Made by a program: the position numbers and the translations under genes. From UBA4744 sp963718995 (lineage in GTDB: Bacteria; Actinomycetota; Acidimicrobiia; Spongiisociales; UBA4744): a DNA stretch of 64,000 nucleotides. The notes under the pieces were generated by a model. That model did not search any database. It was given only the letters and a program-made list of their open reading frames with translations, and was not told the DNA's origin. Below are positions 18,321-27,598 of this stretch, piece after piece (the first letter of the stretch is position 1; each line of letters starts with the position of its first letter). The stretch lies in NCBI GenBank assembly GCA_963718995.1, contig CAVRAP010000021.1, positions 308,492 through 372,491 of the forward strand, read 5' to 3'.

Positions 18321-21007
18321 GCGAACACTTCACGCGCTCCTGGCTCATCAGGGCGGCGATCATTGCCTTCACGATCGCACTCACCTGGGGCGTGTTGCTC
18401 ATCGGGCAACAGCGCAGCGATATCACGCTTACCGTAGGGGAACCTTCGCCCGTGAGTTTTGTGGCCGATAGCCCGGTGGTAGTCACCGATGAGGCGGCGA
18501 CCGAGGCCGCCCGCGAGGCGGCCGCGAACGCCATCGATCCGATCTTCACCCCGGATCCCGACCGAACTCGAGGCGTCACGGATCAGATTGCCGTCCTCAT
18601 CGAGACGGCCCGGGCGGGTGTATACCGCGAAGAGGTCCCGACCACGACGACGACGGATACCTCTATCCCTGAGCCCGAGCCGACGACCTCTACCCAAGCC
18701 ACGACGACAACGGCGGGCGAAGGCGAACAACCGGCCGGAACCACCACCACCACGAGCGAACCCGCCGTCTTGACGGCGGGGGTACGAGGTTTTGTCTATC
18801 TCGACGCGGACGGGGACGGATTCTTTCAGGCCGAGAGCGGTGATGCGCCGTTGGCCTCAGCAACCGTCAGCGTGCTTGATACCGAGTCGCTGGAGTATCG
18901 GACGCAAACCGACGCAAATGGTGTGTTCACCATCGTGGGGATTGCGACCGGTGACGTGGCGGTGACCGTGGTTGGTGACGATCAGCGTCTGGAGCACTTC
19001 ACTTCCTCAACGGGCAACATACGACAGGAAACTACCGCTCAGGCTGACACGGTTGTCGAAGTCGCCGCCGTCGGGTTTGCGCCGCTGACCAGAACGCTCG
19101 AAACCCAGCAGCAGGGCTTGTCCGGTGCCTTCCCGACGCTACAGCCCGCTACGGTCGAAGCGCTGACGATGCTCGCAACCGCCGACGTCATGCGATCCGC
19201 TCAGGGTCTACGACCCTATTTGTCCGAGGTGCAAGAAAAGGCGATCGCCCGGGCAGCTGATGTTCTCACCGACGGTATAGGGACCACGGAGGAGTTGGCG
19301 GCGGCCGTGCGCGCCCTCGATGTGAACTGGCCGCCGGTCATTTTCGACGACGAGTACAACCCGGAAGCGAGCGCTGCCGCAGCCGATGTCGTCGCCAATA
19401 CCCTGGTCATCAACGAGACGGAAGACGTGGTGGCAACCGCCGCAGCCCGGGAGGCGGTGCGCCAAGAGGTCGAAGTGGAATCGGTTACGTATCGTCCGGG
19501 TGACACCATCGTGAGCGAGGGCGAGGATGTCACCGCCGTTGACGAAGCGGCGATCAATCAGCTCGGTTTGCTGAATCAGACCGGTCTCGAAGTCCTGGCG
19601 ATGCTGGCGGTCGTCACGATGCTGGTCGGGATGCTCTCGTTCTACCTTGCCCGGTTCCGTGAACAGTTTTGGGCCAATACCAAGAGAGTCATCCTCTTCG
19701 GGGCTCTGATCGCGCTGGCAGCCGGCGCCGCCCGATTGATCGGCATTCTCACCCCGGACGACAACCTCACGATCGGCTATCTGATCCCCGCCGCCACCTT
19801 TGGTTTCATGGCGGCGATCCTCTTCGACGCTCGCATCGGCGTCATCATGTCTCTGGCGGTCGGGGCGCTCACGGGCATCGCCACCCGCGACCCGGGTTTG
19901 ACGCTGTTCGCCTTGCTGTCCGCCATGTCGCCGATCCCGTTCGTCTCATCGATCTCCGCCCGCGGCGACCTCAGGAAAGCCATCGTCTACACCGCCCTGG
20001 CTCTCACACCGCTTGCCGCGGCCATCTCGTGGTTCTTCGCAGGACCGGAAACTGTTGCCGGAGCCGCCCTGTATGGATTCTTGAATGGTTTTCTGTCCGG
20101 CCTGGTCGGTGTGACGGCCGTCTCATTCTTCGAGATCATCTTTGACATAACCACGACGTTGCGGCTGCTCGACCTGACGGACCGCAACCACCCGGCGCTT
20201 CAGATGCTCGAGGAGAAGGCCCGTGGCACGTTCAATCACTCCCTGCTGGTCGGAACTTTGGGTGATCGAGCAGCCAAGTCGATTGGTGCGAACAACCTCC
20301 TGGTGCGAGCGTCGGCCTACTACCACGACCTGGGGAAGACGAAGAACCCGCAGTACTTCATCGAGAACCAGTTCGGGATCTCCAATCCACATGACTACAT
20401 GCGACCGGAAGAGTCGGCTGAGGCCATCCGTCAACACGTGATCGACGGGGTGGCGCTGGCCAAGGATTACCGGATTCCGGCGTTGGTCGCCGAGAGCGTG
20501 GTCGCCCATCACGGCGACGGCATCATGCGTTACTTCTACCACAAGGCCATTGAGCAGTACGGCGAAGACAACGTACACGTCGAGGACTACCGGCATCATG
20601 GTCACAAGCCGCGAACCAAAGAGAACGCGATTCTGATGATGGCCGATGCTCTCGAGGGAGCGTCCCGGGCAGTCTTCGCCGACGACGATCCGACTCCGGA
20701 AAAGATCCGGCGGGTGGTGGAGCGGGTCGTTGGTGAGAAAGTGGCGGATGGCCAGTTATCTGAGTGCGCGTTGACCCTTGGTGAGTTGTCACGTGTCAAG
20801 GAAGCCTTTGTCGACGCGCTGGTCGGTCACTATCACCAGCGAATTCCCTATCCAGATTTTCCTGAATCTGTTGCCATCCCCGGTGAAGCGGGCCCTCCCA
20901 ACGTTGCGAATCCTCAATCGGATGGCCCAAGACCCGATCCGGCTACCGGTGACGGCAATGGGGCACCGACGACCAGCGACGTAACCAACGTGGAGTTGCG
21001 TCCGTGA
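18317..21007 (+). CDS. pgpH: 7TM-HD (PgpH-type) phosphodiesterase with inserted SdrD-B-like domain
   Basis: PgpH-type proteins hydrolyse c-di-AMP in the cytoplasm. This 896-residue protein has a first membrane helix (about 10-30), an extracellular region, seven membrane helices (about 424-610) and a C-terminal HD domain (FNHSLLVG near 639, YYHDLGKT near 670, AHHGDG). The unusual part is residues 108-255: a Thr-rich linker, then a domain with GFVYLDADGDGFFQAESGDAPLASA, rendered here in parts, that matches SdrD-B/Cna-B repeats of surface proteins. The flanking 7TMR-HDED sequence resumes after it. ybeY overlaps its stop. Confidence 0.9.
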   Translation: MSEHFTRSWLIRAAIIAFTIALTWGVLLIGQQRSDITLTVGEPSPVSFVADSPVVVTDEAATEAAREAAANAIDPIFTPDPDRTRGVTDQIAVLIETARAGVYREEVPTTTTTDTSIPEPEPTTSTQATTTTAGEGEQPAGTTTTTSEPAVLTAGVRGFVYLDADGDGFFQAESGDAPLASATVSVLDTESLEYRTQTDANGVFTIVGIATGDVAVTVVGDDQRLEHFTSSTGNIRQETTAQADTVVEVAAVGFAPLTRTLETQQQGLSGAFPTLQPATVEALTMLATADVMRSAQGLRPYLSEVQEKAIARAADVLTDGIGTTEELAAAVRALDVNWPPVIFDDEYNPEASAAAADVVANTLVINETEDVVATAAAREAVRQEVEVESVTYRPGDTIVSEGEDVTAVDEAAINQLGLLNQTGLEVLAMLAVVTMLVGMLSFYLARFREQFWANTKRVILFGALIALAAGAARLIGILTPDDNLTIGYLIPAATFGFMAAILFDARIGVIMSLAVGALTGIATRDPGLTLFALLSAMSPIPFVSSISARGDLRKAIVYTALALTPLAAAISWFFAGPETVAGAALYGFLNGFLSGLVGVTAVSFFEIIFDITTTLRLLDLTDRNHPALQMLEEKARGTFNHSLLVGTLGDRAAKSIGANNLLVRASAYYHDLGKTKNPQYFIENQFGISNPHDYMRPEESAEAIRQHVIDGVALAKDYRIPALVAESVVAHHGDGIMRYFYHKAIEQYGEDNVHVEDYRHHGHKPRTKENAILMMADALEGASRAVFADDDPTPEKIRRVVERVVGEKVADGQLSECALTLGELSRVKEAFVDALVGHYHQRIPYPDFPESVAIPGEAGPPNVANPQSDGPRPDPATGDGNGAPTTSDVTNVELRP

Positions 21008-21468
21008 GTGTCTTTCTCGCCGACGAACAGGATGACCCGATCGACGCCGAGCCGCTCCGGCGGCTGGCCGAGTTGGTGCTCGATGAGGAGGGTTTTTCCG
21101 GCGACACGGAAGTAACTCTGCTCCTGGTCGGCCAGGACCAGATTGCCACCTACAACGATCGCTTCATGCATCGGGAGGGAGCCACGGATGTGCTGGCCTT
21201 CCCGATTGAGCACCTCAAGCCGGGAGTAGTGCCGGAGCGCAGACCGGGCGGGCCCCCACTCAATATCGGTGACGTCGTCATCGCGCCCGCGTACGTGCGA
21301 GCTCAAGCCGATGCAGCCGGTGAGTCTTTTCATGATGAGCTGTCGTTGATGGTCGTTCATGGCTTGCTGCATCTGCTCGGATACGATCACCAGGACGATG
21401 AAGGAGCCGATCTCATGGAGAACCGGGAGAGCCAACTGCTGGCGAGGGCCCGGAGGCTGCGAACGTGA
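21004..21468 (+). CDS. ybeY: Endoribonuclease YbeY
   Basis: A single-strand RNase for 16S rRNA 3'-end maturation and ribosome quality control. The 154-residue protein carries the zinc motif HGLLHLLGYDH near the C terminus, and ATDVLAFPIE in the middle. GTG 21004 overlaps the previous stop as GTGA, and its own stop overlaps the following start. Position between phoH/7TM-HD and era is standard. Confidence 0.95.
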   Translation: MSVFLADEQDDPIDAEPLRRLAELVLDEEGFSGDTEVTLLLVGQDQIATYNDRFMHREGATDVLAFPIEHLKPGVVPERRPGGPPLNIGDVVIAPAYVRAQADAAGESFHDELSLMVVHGLLHLLGYDHQDDEGADLMENRESQLLARARRLRT

Positions 21469-22655
21469 TCGTTGCTTTTGTCTCGTCGATACTGTTGCTC
21501 GTCCTGGCTGCAGCCCTCAGAGCTTCCCTTGCGTCGTTGATCCGGACCCCGCGGGCCGACGCCCTCCACGCTGCCGCCGAAGGGGATGCAGGGGCGGAAA
21601 AAGTCGCCGCACTTCTCGAGGATCGCGCCCGGCTCCAGCCGGCGATCAGCATGGTTCATTCCGCTCTGTTGGTGGCCGCAGCCCTCCCGGCTACTTGGGC
21701 GGCGACGGAGCTCACCTTTGGGTGGCGCCTTCTGATGCTGCTGGTCGTCCTGGGCGTCGCGCTGGTGGTACTTGGTGAGCTGTTGCCGCGCGCCTGGGGC
21801 CGCGATCACCCGCGCCGGATGGCCTACCGGCTGGCTCCAATGCTGGACGTTGCATGCCGTCTGGGGGACCGCGCCGCTGATCTGGTCGCCGAGGACGAAG
21901 TTGCAGACCTGTCGGAAGACCCCAATGAAGAAGCCGCGCAGGAAGAAGAGGAACGGCGCCTCATCACCTCGGTGTTGGAGTTCTCGGAAACGATCGTGCG
22001 TGAAGTCATGGTGCCCCGCACGGACATGGTCACGATCGGCTTGGATGCTACGTCGGACAAAGCGCTTGATGTCGTTATCGAACACGGCTACTCGCGGGTT
22101 CCAGTTACGGGCGAGGGGACCGACGACATTGTCGGGTTCGTCTATGCGAAGGATCTCCTCAGGATCATGGACCGGGGGACCGGCCCGCAGCTGGTGACCG
22201 AGCTCATGAGGCCCGTCTACTTCGTTCCGGAGACCAAACGAGTGTCGGATCTCCTTCGTGATATGCAGGCGGGCAAGGTCCATATGGCGGTGGTCGTTGA
22301 TGAGTTCGGTGGTACCGCAGGACTGGTGACCATCGAAGACCTCATCGAAGAACTGGTTGGTGAGATCGTCGACGAGTACGACACCGAAGCGCCCCTGATC
22401 GAAAAGACGGGCGATCACGACTATCTGATTGATGCCCGTTTGTCGGTGGAGGAGTTGGGCCAGCTCCTCGAGGTTGAGTTACCCCACGAAGAATGGGACA
22501 CCGTGGGCGGCCTTGTGTTGGGTCTGGCCGGTCGGGTCCCACGCGAGGACGAGGCGTTTGAGCTTGAAGGGGTCACGTTGACCGTTGTCCGGGTTCAAGG
22601 CCGGCGGATTGCCCAGGTGCAGGCTTCGACCTCCCGGGTTGACACCGCAACGTGA
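21465..22655 (+). CDS. corC: HlyC/CorC-family protein with CNNM-like membrane part, CBS pair and CorC domain
   Basis: Members are linked to divalent cation (Mg/Co) efflux. The 396-residue protein has an N-terminal membrane region (about 1-130), an acidic linker, two CBS domains with VPRTDMVTIGLDAT and VVDEFGGTAGLVTIEDLIEELVGEI (shown as adjacent conserved blocks), and a C-terminal transporter-associated domain (DTVGGLVLGLAGRVP). GTG 21465 overlaps ybeY, and its stop overlaps era. The exact transported ion cannot be read from sequence. Confidence 0.9.
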   Translation: MIVAFVSSILLLVLAAALRASLASLIRTPRADALHAAAEGDAGAEKVAALLEDRARLQPAISMVHSALLVAAALPATWAATELTFGWRLLMLLVVLGVALVVLGELLPRAWGRDHPRRMAYRLAPMLDVACRLGDRAADLVAEDEVADLSEDPNEEAAQEEEERRLITSVLEFSETIVREVMVPRTDMVTIGLDATSDKALDVVIEHGYSRVPVTGEGTDDIVGFVYAKDLLRIMDRGTGPQLVTELMRPVYFVPETKRVSDLLRDMQAGKVHMAVVVDEFGGTAGLVTIEDLIEELVGEIVDEYDTEAPLIEKTGDHDYLIDARLSVEELGQLLEVELPHEEWDTVGGLVLGLAGRVPREDEAFELEGVTLTVVRVQGRRIAQVQASTSRVDTAT

Positions 22656-23545
22656 ACTCCGGCTTTGTGACCGTTGTCGGACGACCGAACGTCGGAAAAT
22701 CGACGCTCGTCAACGGCCTGGTCGGGAGCAAAGTGTCGATTACCTCCTCGCGGCCACAGACAACCCGCAACGCCATCCGGGGCGTTGTGACCCTTCCTGC
22801 GGTTGGCGAGCCCGAGCATCAGATAGTCCTGATCGACACGCCCGGGTTGCACAAACCACGCACCAGCCTTGGGGAGCGGCTCAACAAGCTCGTGTATGGC
22901 ACGCTGGCCGAAGCAGATGCCATTGTGTTTGTGCTGGATGCCACCCAGGACATCGGACCCGGGGATCGCAGGATCGCCGAGCGAGTCAAGGTCCCTGGTA
23001 CCCCGGTCATTCTCGTTGTGAACAAGGTCGACGTTGCGTCGAGGACCCAGATCCTTCAACAACTTACCGAGGCTGCAGCGTGGGACTTCCATGCGTACGT
23101 GCCCGTGTCCGCGTTGACGTCCGACGGGCTGGATCGTTTGATCGGCGAGCTGACCGGACTGCTGCCGGTAGGTCCGCTCTACTTCCCCCGTGACGTCACG
23201 ACCGATCAACCAGAACAGTTGCTCATTGGCGAGATCATCCGCGAGAAGTTCCTCGAGCGGCTTCGCGAGGAACTGCCGCATTCGCTGACGGTCGTGGTGC
23301 GGGAGATGGAGGAGCGCAAGAACGGAGTGCTCTACGTCGATGCCGTGCTCGTCGTCGAGCGGGACTCGCAGAAAGGCATCATCATCGGCAAGGGGGGCGA
23401 CATGATTGCCGCCGCGGGCGCTGAGGCGCGCCATGAGATCGAGGCATTGCTCGGGACGAAGGTCTTCCTCGATCTGCGGGCCAAGGTCGAGAAGGATTGG
23501 CAACGCAATCCACAACTGCTCGACCGCCTGGGATTTGAAGAGTGA
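22652..23545 (+). CDS. era: GTPase Era
   Basis: A ribosome-assembly GTPase that binds 16S rRNA near its 3' end. The 297-residue protein has G1 GRPNVGKST, the switch region TTRNAIRG, G3 DTPG, G4 NKVD and a C-terminal KH domain with IIIGKGGDMI. GTG 22652 overlaps the corC stop; the stop overlaps the next ATG-type start at 23542. It acts with YbeY, encoded two genes upstream, in 16S rRNA maturation. Confidence 0.96.
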   Translation: MNSGFVTVVGRPNVGKSTLVNGLVGSKVSITSSRPQTTRNAIRGVVTLPAVGEPEHQIVLIDTPGLHKPRTSLGERLNKLVYGTLAEADAIVFVLDATQDIGPGDRRIAERVKVPGTPVILVVNKVDVASRTQILQQLTEAAAWDFHAYVPVSALTSDGLDRLIGELTGLLPVGPLYFPRDVTTDQPEQLLIGEIIREKFLERLREELPHSLTVVVREMEERKNGVLYVDAVLVVERDSQKGIIIGKGGDMIAAAGAEARHEIEALLGTKVFLDLRAKVEKDWQRNPQLLDRLGFEE

Positions 23546-24201
23546 CGGTCGGTTTCGACTCCGGCGAACAGGTGGAGCGTGTTGTTGGTTTGGCTGCCGA
23601 CGGACTCCTCGCCGAGGCCGCCCTCGAATACGCTCGCTTTGCCTACCCGGAACTCGATGTTCAGGCGTACCTCGAGCGCCTGGCCGCGATGGCCGACCTC
23701 GTTGCAGGCGCCACCCATCTCGATCTACGTCGGGTCGTGGCGATCCGCGAGGGCCTCGGCGGCAATATCGACAACTACTACGACCCTCGCAACTCGTTTC
23801 TCAATGAGGTGATGGATCGTCGCAAGGGGATCCCGATAAGCCTGGCGGTGGTGTGGATGGAAGTCGGCAGGCGGGCGGGGATCAAGGTGCAGGGAGTCGG
23901 GTTGCCGGGTCACTTCCTCATATTCGTTGCCGGTCAGCTCGTCGATCCTTTCGGAGGTGGAGAAGCGATCGGAGCAGACGAGGCGGCTGCGCTGTTTGCC
24001 GAGAATTTTGGAGGTGCGCCTCGCTTGAACCCGGAGTGGCTCGAGCCGGTCACCTCCGAATCTGTGCTCGAGCGAATGTTGGGCAACCTGTCCGAGGCCT
24101 ACCGTCGGGCGGCCGGGGAGGCCGGGGAGCCCGCCGATGAGTTTGGGGCGCCGGAGTGGATCCTGGCCTGTCTCCAAGAGTTGCGATCCCGCCAGGCTTG
24201 A
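23542..24201 (+). CDS. SirB1-family transglutaminase-like protein
   Basis: A 219-residue protein of the SirB1 (Transglut_core2) family. It has NSFLNEVMDRRKGIPISLAV and GVGLPGHFLIFV, the family hallmarks around the degenerate transglutaminase core. The function is unknown in actinobacteria. Start overlaps the era stop (ATGA-type). It ends five bases before the convergent PCD gene. Confidence 0.82.
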   Translation: MTVGFDSGEQVERVVGLAADGLLAEAALEYARFAYPELDVQAYLERLAAMADLVAGATHLDLRRVVAIREGLGGNIDNYYDPRNSFLNEVMDRRKGIPISLAVVWMEVGRRAGIKVQGVGLPGHFLIFVAGQLVDPFGGGEAIGADEAAALFAENFGGAPRLNPEWLEPVTSESVLERMLGNLSEAYRRAAGEAGEPADEFGAPEWILACLQELRSRQA

Positions 24202-24206
24202 CCTGG

Positions 24207-24488
24207 TCAGTCGGCGAAAGCGTCGATCCTGGCGGCCAACTCCGTGTCTCGTTCGGTCAGTCCGCCCACGTCGTGGCTGGTGAGCGTGAGGGTCACTTTG
24301 TTCCAGCGGATGTCGATGTCGGGGTGGTGGAAAGCCCGCTCGGCGGCCACGGCGACTCGTGTGACAAACCCGAGAGATTCGCCGAAATCTTCGAACGTGA
24401 ACGTCCGGGTGATGGTTTCGCCTTGCGCCAGCCATGCTGGATGGGCGGTCGCAAAAGCCTCTCGTTGTGGTCCGGTGAGGATGCTCAT
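24207..24488 (-). CDS. Pterin-4a-carbinolamine dehydratase
   Basis: Dehydrates 4a-hydroxytetrahydrobiopterin or related pterins. The 93-residue protein has the family core HHPDIDIRWNKVTLTLTSHD and a C-terminal LAARIDAF segment. I chose the ATG at 24486-24488 (MSILTGPQ); an in-frame ATG two codons upstream at 24494 is possible. Whether it serves pterin recycling or a protein-binding role is open. It converges with the SirB1-like gene. Confidence 0.88.
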   Translation of the reverse strand: MSILTGPQREAFATAHPAWLAQGETITRTFTFEDFGESLGFVTRVAVAAERAFHHPDIDIRWNKVTLTLTSHDVGGLTERDTELAARIDAFAD

Positions 24489-24529
24489 GAACACAGTGTA
24501 CGGGGACTTGAGTTCCGGGTCCCGGCCGG

Positions 24530-25667
24530 TCAGTCCGATGGTACGAATTCGCTGGTGACGTCGTTGCCGGCTCCATCGAGGAATTGAAGCTCGGGCTCAG
24601 CCACGATGTCGCCTCCGCCGAAGCGGGAGTTGGGATCGAAGGGAAACCCAGCTACGAAGTACTCGGCGGTCAATGGCAACTGTTGCAGGAGACCCTCACC
24701 GGTGACGATGAGCATGGTTGCCCCGGGCCGCGTTTGACCCCCAGTACATCAGCACCGGCTGCTCGTCCGTCGTCGTATTGAACTGTGTGATTGTCGAGCT
24801 GTAGCGAGAGCCCCGGCCCGGAGGCATCTCGCTGGTCTGGAGCGGCGTGAATCTGCCCGGTAGCACTCGCTTGTACACGGCCAGCCTCAGCCGGCCGGCT
24901 TCCGATGATGCTTCCCGGATCACGAGGAACGCGTGTTTGGCTACATCGGCCCTGGCCACCAGGGAACTGTCGGGCCACCCGGCCATAGCGTCGCCGACGA
25001 TGCCGTTCGGCCCGTCGCTCAGCGTTCCCGACACCACCGTTGCGACCATGACCGGCACGGTGATTAGGGCCGTGAGACCAACGGGTATTCTCGCCAGCAT
25101 CAGCGGCTCGCGCTCGGTCGCCGCCCCGGTCCGATCGAGGAATGCTCGACCCCGGGAAGACCGATTCAGGAGAGTCGCAGCTATCCAGAAAAAGGCGAAG
25201 CCGAATGCTGCACCGGCGGTATTGAGGATCACATCGTCGATGTCGACGGCTCGGGCACCGGTGAGCATCTGGGTTACCTCGATTGCCAGCGAAATGAGCG
25301 CCGACCGCCAAAGGAGGGGTACAAGAGATCGCAATCGTGTGAACAGCAGCGGAAGCAGCACACCCAGGGGCAAGAAAAGGATCAAGTTGCCGCCGATATT
25401 CTCGGTGGCAGTTTCGATCGGAGTGTCACGAATCAGTTGGATGATGCTGGCAAAAGGCACCAGGCTGAACCGGCCATGCCAGTCGTAGAAGATGATGGTC
25501 AGCGGGAAGAACGTGAAGTACAGGATCACCAACGAGGAGCCAAACAGTGCGGCGATCGCGACCTCGCGCACCGCGTCCCCCCCGCTCCGTCGCCACACGA
25601 TGAGGCGCCAGACAGTCCACACGGCCGTTGCAACCGCCAGCACCGGCGTCGGTTCAAACGTGATCAT
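24530..25667 (-). CDS. VanZ-like membrane protein, reading frame broken once
   Basis: The N-terminal two thirds carry a VanZ-like domain with four or more membrane helices (VILYFTFFPL, NLILFLPLGVLLPLL, IEVTQMLTGARAVDIDDVILNTAGA in separate blocks). The downstream soluble part resembles a concanavalin-like domain found fused to VanZ in some bacteria, but this is weak. The main frame ends near 24,700; the sequence LIVTGEGLLQQLPL down to 24,530 is in another frame and joins by a +1 shift near 24,735 at a GC-rich run. Some VanZ proteins lower teicoplanin susceptibility; no such role should be assumed here. Confidence 0.72.
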
Positions 25668-26036
25668 CGTTGCTCGCGGGGGGTCGCTTGATTGCCTGGC
25701 GAATGTGGGGTAGCTGCCTCAGCACCGTCACCGGGGAGCAGAGCAGACAAGTTGGTCGATAGGTTTCCATGATGCGGGAGGGGCCTCCGTGCGCAGAACC
25801 ATTGAGCGTGACATATCGAGGAACCGGACCGGATGGATTCGCTGTTTGGCCCTGCGCCTCGCACCGGAGGCGAGATAATACCAGCGGCATCCGCCTTCGA
25901 TTGGAGCCTCCGGTCCCGGTTTGCGGCCTTGGAAGGCGAAGGATTTGCCTGCGGGCTGCGCACTGTGGACTCCTTGCTTGAAAGGGCAACGAGGGATACG
26001 CAGTACGAAGCACAGGTACAAAGTACGCTGACCGCC
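25668..26036. other. Intergenic region between VanZ-like gene and recO
   Basis: This stretch of about 370 bases separates the divergent VanZ-like gene and recO. Open frames cross it on both strands, including the upstream extension of recO, but none resembles a protein family. It must hold the two promoters; I see no pair of boxes good enough to name and no RNA gene. Confidence 0.5.
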
Positions 26037-26756
26037 ATGGCCATCCGCAACGATCAAGGCATTGTGCTTCGCAGTTTTCCGTTCGGTGAGGCCGACCGGG
26101 TGGTCGTGATTCTCAGTCCGAACCATGGCAAGCTTCGCACGGTCGCCAAAGGCATCCGGAAGACCAAGAGCCGTTTCGGGGGCCGCCTCGAACCATTCAC
26201 GCACGTTGATCTGGTTCTCTACGAGGGTCGTAATCTCGACACGATCACCCAGGTTTCGGTGATCGAGACCTTTTCCCATGTGCGCGACGACCTTGATCGG
26301 GTCATGGCCGCGGGCACCATGGTGGAGGCTGTCGACGCGGTGGCCAGCGAGGGGGAACCATCCCTTCGGCTGTTTCTGCTCCTGCAACGTGGTCTGCGAG
26401 CGCTCGACCAGCAACAGCCGTCACCCGATCTGATGACGACCTTCTTGCTGAAGTTGGCAGAGGTCATCGGATTGGCTCCTGCTCTCGATTCCTGCGCCAG
26501 TTGCGGCAAGCATGCAGAGTCGCTCCGGTTCAGCTTTGCCGCCGGAGGTGCGCTGTGCGACAACTGCCGCACGGATGGCGCTGTGCGGCTCCGACCTGGA
26601 TTGACGGAATATCTCGCAGCTCTGGCCGGGGCCGATCTCAGTGAGTTGCCGGAATCGAACCCGCAGTTCGCCGGGGAGGCGATGGGGATCACTCGACGGT
26701 TCGTCGAGTATCACCTCGAGCGGAGGCTGTCGAGCCTGGCGGTGCTCGATGAGTGA
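26037..26756 (+). CDS. recO: DNA repair protein RecO
   Basis: RecO loads RecA with RecF/RecR and anneals single strands. The 239-residue protein begins MAIRNDQGIVLRSFPFGEADRVV with the N-terminal OB fold, and has the zinc cysteines CASCGK and CDNCR in the C-terminal part. ATG 26037 gives the conserved start; the frame is open a further 68 codons upstream without homology. The stop overlaps uppS by eight bases, so expression is coupled. Confidence 0.92.
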   Translation: MAIRNDQGIVLRSFPFGEADRVVVILSPNHGKLRTVAKGIRKTKSRFGGRLEPFTHVDLVLYEGRNLDTITQVSVIETFSHVRDDLDRVMAAGTMVEAVDAVASEGEPSLRLFLLLQRGLRALDQQQPSPDLMTTFLLKLAEVIGLAPALDSCASCGKHAESLRFSFAAGGALCDNCRTDGAVRLRPGLTEYLAALAGADLSELPESNPQFAGEAMGITRRFVEYHLERRLSSLAVLDE

Positions 26757-27483
26757 TCTGCTGGACGGTCTCGATCCGGACCGGATGCCTCGCCATGTTG
26801 GAATCATTCTCGATGGCAACGGGCGATGGGCCGAGCAACAAGACCTGCACCGCACGGCCGGTCATGCGGCCGGCGAGCAAGCCCTTTTTGATGCCATCGG
26901 AGGAGCGCTCGACCTGGGCATCGAATGGCTGACCGTCTATACGTTTTCGACGGAAAATTGGACGCGGTCAGAGGAAGAGGTCGCCTTCCTCATGCACTTC
27001 AATCAGGATCTGCTGCTCCGTCGGCGCGACGATCTTCACGCCGACGGTATTCGCATTTACTTCATGGGCGACCTCGACGACCCGCGGGTACCCGACCTGA
27101 ACCGAACCAGGATGCAGGATGCCGAAGAACTGACCTCGGGCAACGACCGGCTGCATCTCGTGTTCGCCTTCAACTACGGCAGCCGGCTCGAAATTGCCGA
27201 AGCTGCACGGCGGATGGCCACCGACGCATCGTCGGGAGACCTCGACCCGGAAACGATTGACCCCCACATCATGTCTTCATATCTCTACGTCCCGGGGATG
27301 CCCGATGCGGACCTGATCATTCGCACGTCGGGCGAGTACCGGTTGAGCAACTTCCTGCTCTGGCAGGCGGCCTACGCCGAGTTCGTCTTTCCCGAAGTCC
27401 TCTTCCCCGATTTCACTCCCAAGCACCTTGCCGATTGTGTCGCCGAGTACCAACGCCGCAAGCGGCGGTTCGGCAAGGCATAA
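26749..27483 (+). CDS. uppS: Isoprenyl (undecaprenyl-type) diphosphate synthase
   Basis: A cis-prenyltransferase that makes the lipid carrier for peptidoglycan and other glycans. The 244-residue protein has HVGIILDGNGRWAEQ near residue 20, the YTFSTENW motif and RTSGEYRLSNFLLWQ near the C terminus. ATG 26749 lies inside the recO stop region. Product chain length (decaprenyl or undecaprenyl) cannot be decided. Neighbours recO and glyS are usual for actinobacteria. Confidence 0.95.
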   Translation: MSDLLDGLDPDRMPRHVGIILDGNGRWAEQQDLHRTAGHAAGEQALFDAIGGALDLGIEWLTVYTFSTENWTRSEEEVAFLMHFNQDLLLRRRDDLHADGIRIYFMGDLDDPRVPDLNRTRMQDAEELTSGNDRLHLVFAFNYGSRLEIAEAARRMATDASSGDLDPETIDPHIMSSYLYVPGMPDADLIIRTSGEYRLSNFLLWQAAYAEFVFPEVLFPDFTPKHLADCVAEYQRRKRRFGKA

Positions 27484-27598
27484 GCAGGGTCAGTTCACGG
27501 CTGTCGAACTCGGTTCCCAACAACGAACGGTCCTGCAAATGCGAAGTTCGTTTCTGCAACTACCATCCTCTTCCCCTCTCAACCAGACAGGCTTCACC

